Positions 22,724 through 31,375 of a stretch of 64,000 bases of DNA are shown here, piece after piece; the first letter of the stretch is position 1; each line of letters begins with the position of its first letter. The stretch lies in contig NZ_JAHLDU010000001.1 of the NCBI RefSeq assembly GCF_018861905.1, positions 248,001-312,000 of the forward strand, in the 5' to 3' direction. The stretch is from Clostridium sp. DSM 17811. GTDB taxonomy: Bacteria > Bacillota > Clostridia > Clostridiales > Clostridiaceae. Below the pieces are notes generated by a model. It ran no database searches. It saw only the letters and a list, made by a program, of their open reading frames with translations, and was not told the origin of the DNA. Position numbers and translations under genes: made by a program.

Positions 22724-22855
22724 TAAAAAAAAGACCTAAACTGTAAACTAAACATTCCAAGTAATTATCATGCCTTTTGATTTCTAAAAGCTAATAATAT
22801 TAAATGGATTATTTAGTAAACATTTTAGGTCTTGCCTGAATCTCAGTCACAATCC
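22724..22855 (-). promoter_or_regulatory. RAT antiterminator overlapping a terminator, before bglF
   Basis: Minus-strand RNA at 22855-22827 (GGATTGTGACTGAGATTCAG then GCAAGACCT) matches the RAT target of LicT/BglG antiterminators. Its 3' end GACCTAAA overlaps the left arm of a terminator (22817-22832 with 22732-22747), which is followed by eight U residues. Binding of LicT to RAT would stop the terminator forming and allow bglF-bglA transcription. Confidence 0.9.
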
Positions 22856-22885
22856 TCATTTATTTACTTTATTTATATTGATATT

Positions 22886-23728
22886 TTATTTAATTACATC
22901 TCGATTGACAACTCTTTGAATATGAATAGTAAGATATGTCATTTCTTCTTTTGACAATATTAAGTTATAAGCTTTTTTTAAATGAGTCTTTATTTTATTT
23001 ACACATTTATACGCATCGTCATACTTTTCTATTACAATTTCATATAAATATTCATCATCACCTTTAGATGTAGTTTCATTCATCATTCGTTGAGCAAAAA
23101 ACTTTAAATGAGTTACTAATCTATGGTAGCTTAATGACTCTTCATCAAAATCCATTTTAAAGTTATATCTAATTATATTAAGTATTTCCTGAATAACCTT
23201 TGTCATAGCTACAACCTTCGGCATATCCTGATTTAGTTCTGCATTCACAATATGAAGAGCGATCGAGGCTGCCTCATCCTCTAGTAATGTTATCTCAAAG
23301 TTTTCTTTTATAATATTAAGTGCAATAAGTCCAATTTCGTATTCTTGTTTATAAAATCTTTTTATCTCCCAAAGCATAGGATTTTTTATGTTTAACCCTT
23401 GTTTGTTCCTAGTAATTGCAAAGCTAATATGATCTGTTAATGTTAAATATATATTTTCATTTAGTTTTTTCCCTAAGATTTCTTCTGCATATTTTATTAT
23501 TTCTTCTGAAATTTCCACATACTTTGCAGGAATTTCACTAATGAGATTTTTTAATCTTTCAGATACCTCTTTATTCTCTAGTGTAAATACCCTCTCAATT
23601 CTATCCTCTTCAAGTTCATCTCCAGCTCTTTTTTTAAAAGCTAGTCCTAGACCCATAACAACTATTTCCCTATTATCATTATTCATTACAGTAACTGCAT
23701 TATTATTCAATACTTTTTTTATTTTCAT
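22886..23728 (-). CDS. licT: LicT/BglG family transcription antiterminator
   Basis: About 280 residues: an N-terminal CAT RNA-binding domain (MKIKKVLNNNAV, about 1-56), then two PTS regulation domains, PRD1 (about 65-170) and PRD2 (about 175-280), each with conserved histidines (for example LTDHISFAI and LTIHIQRV). It binds RAT hairpins in mRNA to prevent termination, controlled by phosphorylation from HPr and EII. Start ATG 23728 has AAAGTGGTG six nt before it; an in-frame GTG at 23740 falls inside that site. It is the first gene of the operon. One RAT site precedes it and one follows, so it controls itself and the sugar genes. Confidence 0.94.
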   Translation of the reverse strand: MKIKKVLNNNAVTVMNNDNREIVVMGLGLAFKKRAGDELEEDRIERVFTLENKEVSERLKNLISEIPAKYVEISEEIIKYAEEILGKKLNENIYLTLTDHISFAITRNKQGLNIKNPMLWEIKRFYKQEYEIGLIALNIIKENFEITLLEDEAASIALHIVNAELNQDMPKVVAMTKVIQEILNIIRYNFKMDFDEESLSYHRLVTHLKFFAQRMMNETTSKGDDEYLYEIVIEKYDDAYKCVNKIKTHLKKAYNLILSKEEMTYLTIHIQRVVNRDVIK

Positions 23729-23789
23729 TATTAACACCACTTTATATAATTATATTTAATTGTTTTTTAGCATTACAATTTTAAAAATA

Positions 23790-23880
23790 AAAAACCCAAA
23801 TTAAAATAAAACACTTATAGACTCTCTATACGTATGTTTCACATTAACCTAGGTCTTGCCTGAATTATCAGTCACAATCC
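23790..23880 (-). promoter_or_regulatory. RAT antiterminator and terminator in the licT leader
   Basis: The minus-strand block 23880-23851 (GGATTGTGACTGATAATTCA then GGCAAGACCT) is a second RAT. Its 3' part continues as AGACCTAGGTTAA, which can pair with TTAATTTGGGTTT at about 23790-23803 ahead of a U-rich tail. This gives autoregulation of licT by antitermination. Confidence 0.85.
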
Positions 23881-23908
23881 TGTTAGACATTATTTAGTTT
23901 ATAAACTT

Positions 23909-23937
23909 ATATTATCACTTAATGTAAAGGTTGTCAA
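23909..23937 (-). promoter_or_regulatory. Sigma-A promoter of the bgl operon
   Basis: TTGACA (23932-23937) and TAATAT (23909-23914) with 17-nt spacing, placed about 30 nt before the first RAT. Good position and near-consensus boxes. Confidence 0.75.
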
Positions 23938-23944
23938 CATAAAA

Positions 23945-23975
23945 ATACACCGTAGAATTTTTCTCTACAGTGTAT
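23945..23975 (-). terminator. Intrinsic terminator of the marR-ABC operon
   Basis: Stem ATACACCGTAGA with TCTACAGTGTAT (23945-23956, 23964-23975; one mismatch), followed on the minus strand by a short U-rich stretch. It sits 7 nt past the stop of the second ABC gene. Confidence 0.85.
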
Positions 23976-23981
23976 TCTTGT

Positions 23982-25985
23982 TTACATTACTTCATTATCT
24001 AAGTTTGCACCAGCAAACTGACTATTATAAAGATCTGCATAGAATCCATTTTTAGCTAGAAGCTCATTATGGTTACCCATCTCAATGATACTTCCTTTAT
24101 CCATAACTAAAATTAACTCTGCATCTTTAATTGTAGAAAGTCTATGTGCAATTACAAAACTTGTTCTATTTTGCATAAGTTCTGTCATAGCCCTTTGTAT
24201 ATAAACTTCTGTTCTTGAGTCGACACTACTTGTAGCCTCATCCAATATCATAATAGTTGGATTAGCAAGTATTGCGCGAGCTATAGTAAGAAGCTGTTTT
24301 TGACCTTGTGATATATTAGAAGCTTCTTCATTTAGTATTGTATTATACCCTTCAGGAAGAGTCTTAATAAAGTGATGTGCATGAGCAGCTCTTGCTGCCT
24401 GCATAGCTTCTTCATCTGTTGCTCCCTCTCTACCATAAGCAATGTTCTCCATTATAGTCCCATTAAATAACCAAGTATCCTGAAGTACCATACCGAACAT
24501 ACTACGTAACTCTCCACGTTTTATATCTCTTATGTCAACTCCATCAATCGAAATTTTACCAGCATCTATCTCATAGAACCTCATAAGCAAGTTAACAAGT
24601 GTAGTTTTACCAGCCCCGGTTGGTCCAACAATTGCAATTGTGTGGCCCCTCTTTACATCAATATTCATATCTTTAATAAGTGATTCTTCTTTTTTGTAAC
24701 TAAAATCAACATGCTCAAACTTAACTTCGCCTTTGGGAAACTCAATTACCTTAGAATCCGCAGTTTCTTCAATCTCTTCAACTTCATCTAGTAATTCAAA
24801 AATACGTTCAGCAGATGCTACTGTTGATTGAATAATATTAGCTATATTTGCAGTTTGAACTATTGGTTGAGTAAATTGATTAGAATATTGAATAAAGGCT
24901 TGAATATTACCTATTGTGATTTTTCCTTGTGTTGCTAGATATCCACCAACAACGCAAACTACTACATAACCTATATTACTAACAAATCTCATCATAGGCA
25001 TTATTATCCCAGAAATAAACTGAGCTTTCCACCCTGCATTGTATAACCTATCATTAATATTTCTAAACTCTTGTACTGAGTCTTTCTCATGTCCAAAAGA
25101 TTTAACAATTTTATGACCAGTATACATTTCTTCAACATGACCATTAAGTTCTCCAATTTCCTTTTGTTGCGACGCAAAATATTTTTGTGATCGTTTTGCT
25201 ACAAAAGCTGTCACAACAATATATAATGGTAATGTTAAAATTACAACTAAAGTCATAAGTGGACTTATTGTAAGCATCATAACTACAATACCAATTATTG
25301 TAACAATCGACGTAATAAGCTGAGTAAGACTCTGTTGAAGCGTTGTTGATATATTATCAACATCGTTTGTTACACGACTTAATATCTCACCATGAGTTTT
25401 TGAATCAAAGAATTTAAGTGGTAATCTTGAAAGTTTATCTTCAACTTCCTTACGTAAATTGTATACAGTTTTCTGTGCAACTTCAGCCATTATATATTGT
25501 TGAAGAAATCCAAAAATCGTACTTATTACATATAATCCAAGTAATAAAAGAATAATGTTTCGTATATAAGTGAAATCTATCATTCCACCATTTATATCCA
25601 TTATTTTAGATACTCCAGCCTTAATTTTATCAAGACCATCAATTACCTTAGGACTGTTTGCGGCCCCTGGATTAGCTTTTATTACAGCTGCTATTTTATC
25701 TTGCTGAGCATGCAACTGAAGCAATCCATATTTATTCATCATACCTTCAACTAATCTAGTTATAGCTTTTCCTGAAATCTTGGGTCCTACTATTGTAAAA
25801 ACGGTACTGAAGATTGCAAATATAAAAACTAAGATAAAATTGGTTCTTTGAGGTTTTAAGTAACTTAAAAGCCTTTTTAATGTACCTTTGAAGTCTTTGG
25901 CTTTTACTTTAGGACCTGCAAAAGATCCCATTGGTCCACCACCCATACCTCCACTTGGTTTATTGTTCTTATTTTTTTCACTCAT
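23982..25985 (-). CDS. ABC exporter half-transporter with canonical ATPase site
   Basis: A 667-residue fused membrane and ATPase protein: a Gly/Pro-rich N-tail (1-25), six membrane helices (about 50-370, with an unusually long loop between the first two), then the nucleotide-binding domain with Walker A GPTGAGKTT, signature NISQGQKQ and Walker B MILDEATSSVD, which keeps the catalytic Glu. Its start overlaps the stop of the upstream ABC gene by 4 nt (ATGA). The pair fits the heterodimeric multidrug exporter type (BmrCD/EfrCD-like): this is the subunit with the intact hydrolysis residue. Substrate unknown. The MarR gene heads the operon. Confidence 0.92.
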   Translation of the reverse strand: MSEKNKNNKPSGGMGGGPMGSFAGPKVKAKDFKGTLKRLLSYLKPQRTNFILVFIFAIFSTVFTIVGPKISGKAITRLVEGMMNKYGLLQLHAQQDKIAAVIKANPGAANSPKVIDGLDKIKAGVSKIMDINGGMIDFTYIRNIILLLLGLYVISTIFGFLQQYIMAEVAQKTVYNLRKEVEDKLSRLPLKFFDSKTHGEILSRVTNDVDNISTTLQQSLTQLITSIVTIIGIVVMMLTISPLMTLVVILTLPLYIVVTAFVAKRSQKYFASQQKEIGELNGHVEEMYTGHKIVKSFGHEKDSVQEFRNINDRLYNAGWKAQFISGIIMPMMRFVSNIGYVVVCVVGGYLATQGKITIGNIQAFIQYSNQFTQPIVQTANIANIIQSTVASAERIFELLDEVEEIEETADSKVIEFPKGEVKFEHVDFSYKKEESLIKDMNIDVKRGHTIAIVGPTGAGKTTLVNLLMRFYEIDAGKISIDGVDIRDIKRGELRSMFGMVLQDTWLFNGTIMENIAYGREGATDEEAMQAARAAHAHHFIKTLPEGYNTILNEEASNISQGQKQLLTIARAILANPTIMILDEATSSVDSRTEVYIQRAMTELMQNRTSFVIAHRLSTIKDAELILVMDKGSIIEMGNHNELLAKNGFYADLYNSQFAGANLDNEVM

Positions 25986-27772
25986 GATAATTCCTCCTCT
26001 GAAAGCTGTGAAGATACAATTTCATGATATATCTTACAACTGGTTAAAAGTTCCTTGTGAGTTCCTATGCCTGCAATTAAGCCGTCATCTATTACTATAA
26101 TCCTATCTGCATCCATAACCGTTGCAACCCTTTGTGCAATAATTATTACAGTAGATTTTGATGTTTCTTTTTTAAGTGCTGCTCGCAGTTTTGCATCAGT
26201 TTTAAAATCAAGTGCTGAAAAACTATCATCAAATATATATATTTCAGGTTGTCTAACTAAGGCACGCGCTATAGATAGACGTTGTTTTTGTCCACCAGAA
26301 ACATTTGTACCGCCCTGGGCAATAGGATGATCATACCCTTCTTTCATTCCATTGATAAAGTCAGTAGCTTGTGCTACTGTAGCTGCATGCTTAATTTGCT
26401 CAATAGTAGCATTATCTTTACCATATTTAATATTCTCTGCAATAGTTCCAGAAAAGAGAACAGTATTTTGAGGAACAAACCCTATTTTAGATCTTAGGCT
26501 TTCCTGACTCATTTCGCGAACATCTACCCCATCAACTAATATTGCACCACTAGTAACATCATAAAAACGTGGTATTAAGTTTATAAGAGTTGACTTACCA
26601 GAACCAGTACCACCAATAATAGCGGTTGTTTCACCTGGTCTTGCACTAAATGTTATATTACTAATGGCTGGTTGATCTGCACCAGGGTAACTAAATGTTA
26701 CATCCTTAAAATCAACATATCCACTTTTTTTATCCGCTAATTTAGTATTCTTTGGATCAATTATTTCTGGCTCCATATCTAATACTTCATTAATTCTTAT
26801 TGCAGAGGCTTGTGCCCTTGGTATCATTATAAATACCATAGCAAGCATTAAGAATCCGAATAAAATTTGCATTCCATATTGTATAAATGCTATTAATGAA
26901 CCAACCTCCATGCCTCCAGTATCTATTCTTTTAGCACCAAACCAAATAATAGCAACTGTTGTAACATTCATGATAAACATCATTATTGGCAATAAAAAAG
27001 CCATGATCTTATTTACCTTTACAGCATTATTCATAAGATCAGTGTTAGCATCATCAAATCTAGCCTTTTCAGTCCTTATACGATTGAATGCACGCACAAC
27101 CCTAATACCAGTAAGTGATTCACGTAATACAAGATTTAATTTATCTATTTTAACTTGCATTAATTTAAATAACGGCATAGCGAATTTAAGAGTTATTCCA
27201 ATAATAATTCCAAGAAGCGGAATTACAACTGCAAAAATCCAAGTTAAAGTTGCATCTTCTCTTAAAGCCATAACAATACCACCTATTGCAGTTAAAGGTG
27301 CAAAAAGCATGATTGAAAAAATCATTACGGTTGCTGTTTGAACCTGAGTAACATCATTCGTAGTCCTTGTTATAAGTGTTGCAGTACCAACCTTATCAAA
27401 CTCATGTAGCGAAAATCCTTCGACTTTAGCAAATAATTTATTACGAACAATTCTACCAAGTCCAACAGAAGTTTTAGACGATAGGAATGCAGCTATAATT
27501 GAACATATAACACCACCTGCTGAAATTATCAGCATAATAGCACCTATTCTCATAATATATTCTATCCCTTTATAAGCTCCACTATATCCTAGGAATGAAA
27601 TATTTTGAACTACATTTTTCTGAACTATACCTTTATCTATTATATCTGCCATTAATGTTGGCAAATAAAGATTCGCAAGTACCTGAATAAAAATTAATAT
27701 AACTATTGCAATTATGTGTATTGTGTATTGTTTAAGAAATCTAAATAATTTAATCAAAAGTGTCATCTCCAT
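25982..27772 (-). CDS. ABC exporter half-transporter with degenerate ATPase site
   Basis: A 596-residue half-transporter with six membrane helices (to about 320) and an ATPase domain: Walker A GGTGSGKST, signature NVSGGQKQR, Walker B IYIFDDSFSALD. The residue after the Walker B Asp is Asp, not Glu, as in BmrC-type partners whose own site is catalytically weak. It pairs with the overlapping downstream gene. Start is uncertain: ATG 27772 has no ribosome site, while TTG 27757 lies 9 nt after GGAG and would give MIKLFRFLKQYT, the usual N-terminus. It lies 14 nt after marR. Confidence 0.92.
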   Translation of the reverse strand: MEMTLLIKLFRFLKQYTIHIIAIVILIFIQVLANLYLPTLMADIIDKGIVQKNVVQNISFLGYSGAYKGIEYIMRIGAIMLIISAGGVICSIIAAFLSSKTSVGLGRIVRNKLFAKVEGFSLHEFDKVGTATLITRTTNDVTQVQTATVMIFSIMLFAPLTAIGGIVMALREDATLTWIFAVVIPLLGIIIGITLKFAMPLFKLMQVKIDKLNLVLRESLTGIRVVRAFNRIRTEKARFDDANTDLMNNAVKVNKIMAFLLPIMMFIMNVTTVAIIWFGAKRIDTGGMEVGSLIAFIQYGMQILFGFLMLAMVFIMIPRAQASAIRINEVLDMEPEIIDPKNTKLADKKSGYVDFKDVTFSYPGADQPAISNITFSARPGETTAIIGGTGSGKSTLINLIPRFYDVTSGAILVDGVDVREMSQESLRSKIGFVPQNTVLFSGTIAENIKYGKDNATIEQIKHAATVAQATDFINGMKEGYDHPIAQGGTNVSGGQKQRLSIARALVRQPEIYIFDDSFSALDFKTDAKLRAALKKETSKSTVIIIAQRVATVMDADRIIVIDDGLIAGIGTHKELLTSCKIYHEIVSSQLSEEELS

Positions 27773-27786
27773 TCATTGTTATTGTT

Positions 27787-28227
27787 TTATTTTTCTTGGT
27801 CTTTTAAAAGTTTTTTTAGTACGTCTAAGCCCTCAAATATTTTATGAATCTCCTGTGCATCTCCTTTACTCATTACGTCTGCAATATTTTTTTCAAACTG
27901 TTTATGGAAAGTTTTATGCATGTCTTCAAAATTTGGCGCTATACTTACATAAACTACTCTCTTGTCCTTCTCACTTCTTTCACGTACTACCATTTTCTGC
28001 TTCTCAAGCCTGTCTATAATTCCAGATACTGTACTATTTGATAGACAAAGATCATTGCTAAGTTCAGTTATCTTCATCTTCTTTTTTTTACTTAAAAGTC
28101 CTAAAACCATACCTTGAGGTGCAGACATGCCTGTATCACATAATACTTTAGTCATACTATGTTTAAATAACTGCATAACCTCTTGAAAAAGCCTCGCAAC
28201 TTCTATACTTTCATTAAATATTTCCAC
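27787..28227 (-). CDS. MarR family transcriptional regulator
   Basis: A 146-residue winged-helix repressor. The recognition region reads ITELSNDLCLSNSTVSGIID, followed by a wing with the MVVRERSEKDKRVVYVSI segment; helices at both ends form the dimer interface. GTG start at 28227 behind AAGGTGGTG. It heads a three-gene operon with the ABC exporter pair, an arrangement usual for drug-responsive autoregulated pumps. The DNA between its promoter and start holds TTCG/CGAA words that may form its operator. Confidence 0.92.
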   Translation of the reverse strand: MEIFNESIEVARLFQEVMQLFKHSMTKVLCDTGMSAPQGMVLGLLSKKKKMKITELSNDLCLSNSTVSGIIDRLEKQKMVVRERSEKDKRVVYVSIAPNFEDMHKTFHKQFEKNIADVMSKGDAQEIHKIFEGLDVLKKLLKDQEK

Positions 28228-28295
28228 TTAATCACCACCTTGAATATATTTCGAATACAAATGTTTCGTGTACGTATATTTAGCTTACGAAGTAT

Positions 28296-28324
28296 ATTAT
28301 AATCCCATAAATATCTCATGTCAA
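28296..28324 (-). promoter_or_regulatory. Consensus sigma-A promoter of the marR-ABC operon
   Basis: TTGACA (28319-28324) and TATAAT (28296-28301) with exactly 17 nt between: a perfect match to consensus. A promoter this strong suggests tight repression. Downstream, TTCGT near 28290 and ACGAA near 28266, plus TTCGAA near 28250, are possible MarR sites. Confidence 0.88.
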
Positions 28325-28521
28325 TACATTTTAAAAAAATAAATGGACACACGCTAACGTCTGCCCATCAAACGGTTTACAGCTATATACTGTAAACATT
28401 TCCAAACATTTCATCGAGATTTTTTAATCATAAATAACTATTTTAAGCTTTCCTTTTAATCCTCTAAAACTATATTATGTAATAATTTCTAATTATGTTC
28501 GACGTTATTAATACACTTAAC

Positions 28522-28569
28522 AAAAAAAGATAATACCTTGGGGGTAAGCCCTTAGTATTATCTTTTTTT
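28522..28569. terminator. Bidirectional terminator hairpin
   Basis: A-tract plus GATAATAC pairs with GTATTATC plus T-tract (15-bp arms), with an inner GGG/CCC hairpin. It lies past truA and repeat A2 on the minus strand and upstream of the marR promoter, so it shields that promoter from read-through. The stretch 28325-28521 between it and the promoter shows no gene or clear signal. Confidence 0.85.
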
Positions 28570-28626
28570 ACTTATAGTTATATCAGTGTAACACTCATAT
28601 CTTAATAAGCATAGTAATCCCACCGG

Positions 28627-28881
28627 AGTGACTTGCAATAAGAAACGACAAAACTATTAAATTTCATTTAGAAATTCTTCTTTTGAGAATATAAAATTCT
28701 CGTAAGCCTGACAGGAAGTCAGGCTAGCGAACCTGAGCCAGGAGGTTGAATGTGAGTACATAACAATTGATAATTGTTATGCGCCCCAGAGAACTACCCA
28801 GAGGTTGAGAATTTTATATAATCAAAAGATTAGAATTTGTTAATTGAATTTCTAGTTTTTAGTTCTTATGCAATTCACACA
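28627..28881. repeat. Interspersed inverted repeat, family A, copy 2
   Basis: About 255 nt. The left arm begins GTGACTTGCAATA and the right arm ends TGCAATTCAC; the arms meet at AAAATTCTC (about 28693) and GAGAATTTT (about 28807). The core hairpin is GCCTGAC-AGGAA-GTCAGGC (28706-28724), then TAGCGAACCTGA. The 49-nt submodule occupies 28758-28806, after the core hairpin rather than inside it. It lies immediately past the truA stop. Confidence 0.85.
28758..28806 (+). repeat. 49-nt submodule nested in repeat A2
   Basis: Same length and order as the block at 8452-8500: palindrome CATAACAATT-G-ATAATTGTTATG, then two CCCAGAG units and GGTT. It takes the place of a short GATA stretch present in copy A3. 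Confidence 0.75.
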
Positions 28882-28903
28882 GGTGATTTCTTGCTTTGTT
28901 ATC

Positions 28904-29644
28904 TTAGTATTCAACGCCTCTTAAAGCTAATCCTTTAGATTTAGCCATTGGTATATATGCCGATGCTTCTGTATCAATTAATAAATTTTCAATATCAATT
29001 GGTTTTATATTCCCTTTACCTACTTCTAGAAGACTACCCACAATAATTCTTACCATATTCCAGAGGAATTCATCAGCATTAATTTCTATCTCAATAATAC
29101 CTTCTTCTAATTCTATTATATTAATATAATTAATAGTTCTTATAGTAGACTTAATATTTATAGGTACTGTGGCTAAATACTGAAAGTCATGAGTACCAAC
29201 TAAATATTCTGCTGTATTTTTCATTTCTTCTAAATTAAGTAGCATCTCGGAGTTATAAACATATTTTCTATTAAACACGTTTCTTAATTCACTATTACTT
29301 ATTTTATACACATAAGTAATTGATTTTATATTATATCCTGAATTAAATTTTTCACTTGCACACTCCATAGACTTCACTGCTATATCATCTGGTAAATCTC
29401 CATTAAGATAATCCATAATAGCTTCTATACTTAAATCACAGTCGGTATGAAAATTTGCCACATAGTTCTCGGCATGCACACCTATATCTGTTCTTTCGCA
29501 ACCTGTAACTTCTATAGGTTCCCCTACCATTTTAGATAAAGCACTTTCAATTTTACCTTCAACCGTTAAATCATTATCTGGTTGTTTCTGCCATCCCTTA
29601 TATCTACTTCCATCAAATTCTAATATCATTTTTAAATTTCTCAT
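28904..29644 (-). CDS. truA: tRNA pseudouridine synthase A
   Basis: Converts uridines 38-40 of the tRNA anticodon stem-loop to pseudouridine. About 246 residues. Family signatures: LEFDGSRYKGWQKQP near the N-terminus, the catalytic Asp in GCERTDIGVHA near residue 50, and the ITYVYKI and FLWNMVRIIVG segments. Start: ATG 29644 follows AAAGGTGG; an in-frame GTG at 29656 is inside that ribosome site. The gene stands alone, with family A repeats on both sides. Confidence 0.94.
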   Translation of the reverse strand: MRNLKMILEFDGSRYKGWQKQPDNDLTVEGKIESALSKMVGEPIEVTGCERTDIGVHAENYVANFHTDCDLSIEAIMDYLNGDLPDDIAVKSMECASEKFNSGYNIKSITYVYKISNSELRNVFNRKYVYNSEMLLNLEEMKNTAEYLVGTHDFQYLATVPINIKSTIRTINYINIIELEEGIIEIEINADEFLWNMVRIIVGSLLEVGKGNIKPIDIENLLIDTEASAYIPMAKSKGLALRGVEY

Positions 29645-29768
29645 ATATATATCCACCTTTACCTTATTTCTTAACCAACTCTCCTATTTTAAGTTGTTTT
29701 ACTTTTCCTCTGCACGTTCAAGTATAAATTACTTTCTTTATGAACATATTAAGCGCAAATTTCTACGA

Positions 29769-29976
29769 AGTGACTTGCAATACGAAACAACGAAACTATT
29801 GAAATTCGACTTAGACATTCTTGATTTATAAATGTAAAATTCTCGTAAGCCTGCCAGGAAGGCAGGCTAGCGAACCTGAGGCAGGACGCCGAATGTGAGT
29901 GATAGAGAATTTTCCATGAGTAAATCATTAGAATTTCTTAGTCAAATTTCCAGTTTAAAGTTCGTTTGCAAGTCAC
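29769..29976. repeat. Interspersed inverted repeat, family A, copy 3 (simplest form)
   Basis: About 208 nt with full arms: GTGACTTGCAATACGAA at the left and TTCGTTTGCAAGTCAC at the right end. Core hairpin GCCTGCC-AGGAA-GGCAGGC (29849-29867), then TAGCGAACCTGAGGCAGG. Compared with copy 2, one stem pair has changed from A-T to C-G on both sides. No 49-nt submodule is present. It lies upstream of truA and past the end of the VWA gene. Confidence 0.85.
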
Positions 29977-30002
29977 ATAGAAAAAATTCAGGGTTTATCA
30001 TG

Positions 30003-31367
30003 CTAATGTATTGGCTCTTGACTTTGCATAGAAAACCCATCAACCATTATATCTAATCTTTCCTGCATATCCTCTATTATCTCTACAGGCTTTAGTTTTT
30101 TTATTATTCCAAAAGGTTCCTTTAATGATAGTTTATCACCACGTCCCGATATAACCCACAATGTTTTGTAACCCTTTGGTAATACATCCAGTTTTTCTTC
30201 ACCTTTTCCATCTGTAAAATATATTAGTATATTAGTATCTGTACCATTTACATATTTAAACACAGGTGTAAATTTCGTACCACCACGACTAGTACATCGC
30301 TCTCTTATGCTATTAATAGATTTAACCTTATATACCTGCCTTATTTGCGTATCACATTCAATCAGAGTTATTTCATGTTTATAAGTTTTCACTATATTAA
30401 ACACTTCCTTTATTGCTCCCTTAAACTCCTCATCGCTTATACTACCGCTTACATCTATAGCCAAGGTAATTCTAGCAGTATGCCCCCTAAGTTCTCCTCT
30501 TAGATCCAATCTATTAGGTTGACGCCTACTTCTTCTTGCAACAGTCTTTTTTTTATCACTTTCCAATGTCCCCATAATCTTTTTCAAATACAAATTCCAA
30601 GGAATTTCACCTTTTTCGTTTTTTAGCCCCTTCAAAATACCCTCTAAATAAAGAGGTACTTTGCCTTTTTCTGAAAGCATGGCATATTTCTGCGTAAAAT
30701 TTTCAAGAGTTTCCTCGTCTACTTCTATAGATTCTTCCCATAAATCATGAGTTTTTCTAGCATCATATTCTTTTTCTATATGCTTATCCTTAGAGTCATC
30801 CACTTGACTTTCATCATCTTCCTCTAAAAGATCCAAAGCTTTCTGAATCTCCTTTGCATAATATTCCATACCCATATATTGTTGAAGATTTAATCTATAT
30901 TTTGAATTTATACTGTCTATCGTTATAGAAAATGGTGGAAGATAGTTTAAATATTGATTAACTACTATATCCATTGCCATATTAATAGCCAAGGTGCTGT
31001 ATTTTGTTTTAAGGCCTCTTGCACGTTTTAAATGAAATGATAATATGTGATAAATCTCATGTTTTATAGCGCTCTTCATCTGCTCTGCTGTGAGGTTTAA
31101 GAAAATATATGGATTAAAGTAAATAACATACCTAGATAATTTAAAATTCACAGCTGTTGGAGAACTTATATCATATTTTATCTCTCTAGACATTTGAAGC
31201 AAAAAATAGCCATAAAAATTGTCCTTATCCTCTATTAACATAAAATTAACCATTGTAACGAGTTTCAAGAAGTCATTTGTAAAATTGCTTGGCATATCCC
31301 TTATGCTTTTCACATTAGAAATTTCATCATAAAGCTCACTTTTAAGGATTTCAAATTTTTTTCCCAT
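30003..31367 (-). CDS. VWA-like protein with HExxH metallopeptidase motif (DUF2201 type)
   Basis: A 454-residue protein, no signal peptide. The N-terminal half has AIKHEIYHILSFHL (HExxH zinc motif near residue 100), as in the putative metallopeptidase part of DUF2201 proteins. An acidic linker (about 190-235) follows. The C-terminal half is a VWA-like fold with the metal-site start LAIDVSGSIS (near 300), TRGGTKF-type Thr region (SRGGTKFTPVF) and YFTDGKGE. Ribosome site AGGTGA. The gene lies 8 nt after the MoxR-type ATPase, the usual AAA plus VWA pairing. Peptidase activity is not established for this family. Confidence 0.85.
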   Translation of the reverse strand: MGKKFEILKSELYDEISNVKSIRDMPSNFTNDFLKLVTMVNFMLIEDKDNFYGYFLLQMSREIKYDISSPTAVNFKLSRYVIYFNPYIFLNLTAEQMKSAIKHEIYHILSFHLKRARGLKTKYSTLAINMAMDIVVNQYLNYLPPFSITIDSINSKYRLNLQQYMGMEYYAKEIQKALDLLEEDDESQVDDSKDKHIEKEYDARKTHDLWEESIEVDEETLENFTQKYAMLSEKGKVPLYLEGILKGLKNEKGEIPWNLYLKKIMGTLESDKKKTVARRSRRQPNRLDLRGELRGHTARITLAIDVSGSISDEEFKGAIKEVFNIVKTYKHEITLIECDTQIRQVYKVKSINSIRERCTSRGGTKFTPVFKYVNGTDTNILIYFTDGKGEEKLDVLPKGYKTLWVISGRGDKLSLKEPFGIIKKLKPVEIIEDMQERLDIMVDGFSMQSQEPIH

Positions 31368-31375
31368 AATTTCAC

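Noticed and set aside
27772-27787. Frameshift between marR and the ABC gene
   Set aside because: Both frames are intact with their own stop and start; the oddity is only the missing ribosome site at ATG 27772, explained by a TTG start.
28627-28881. Insertion sequence remnant with transposase
   Set aside because: No reading frame of useful length on either strand and no recognisable transposase motif; called as a non-coding repeat.
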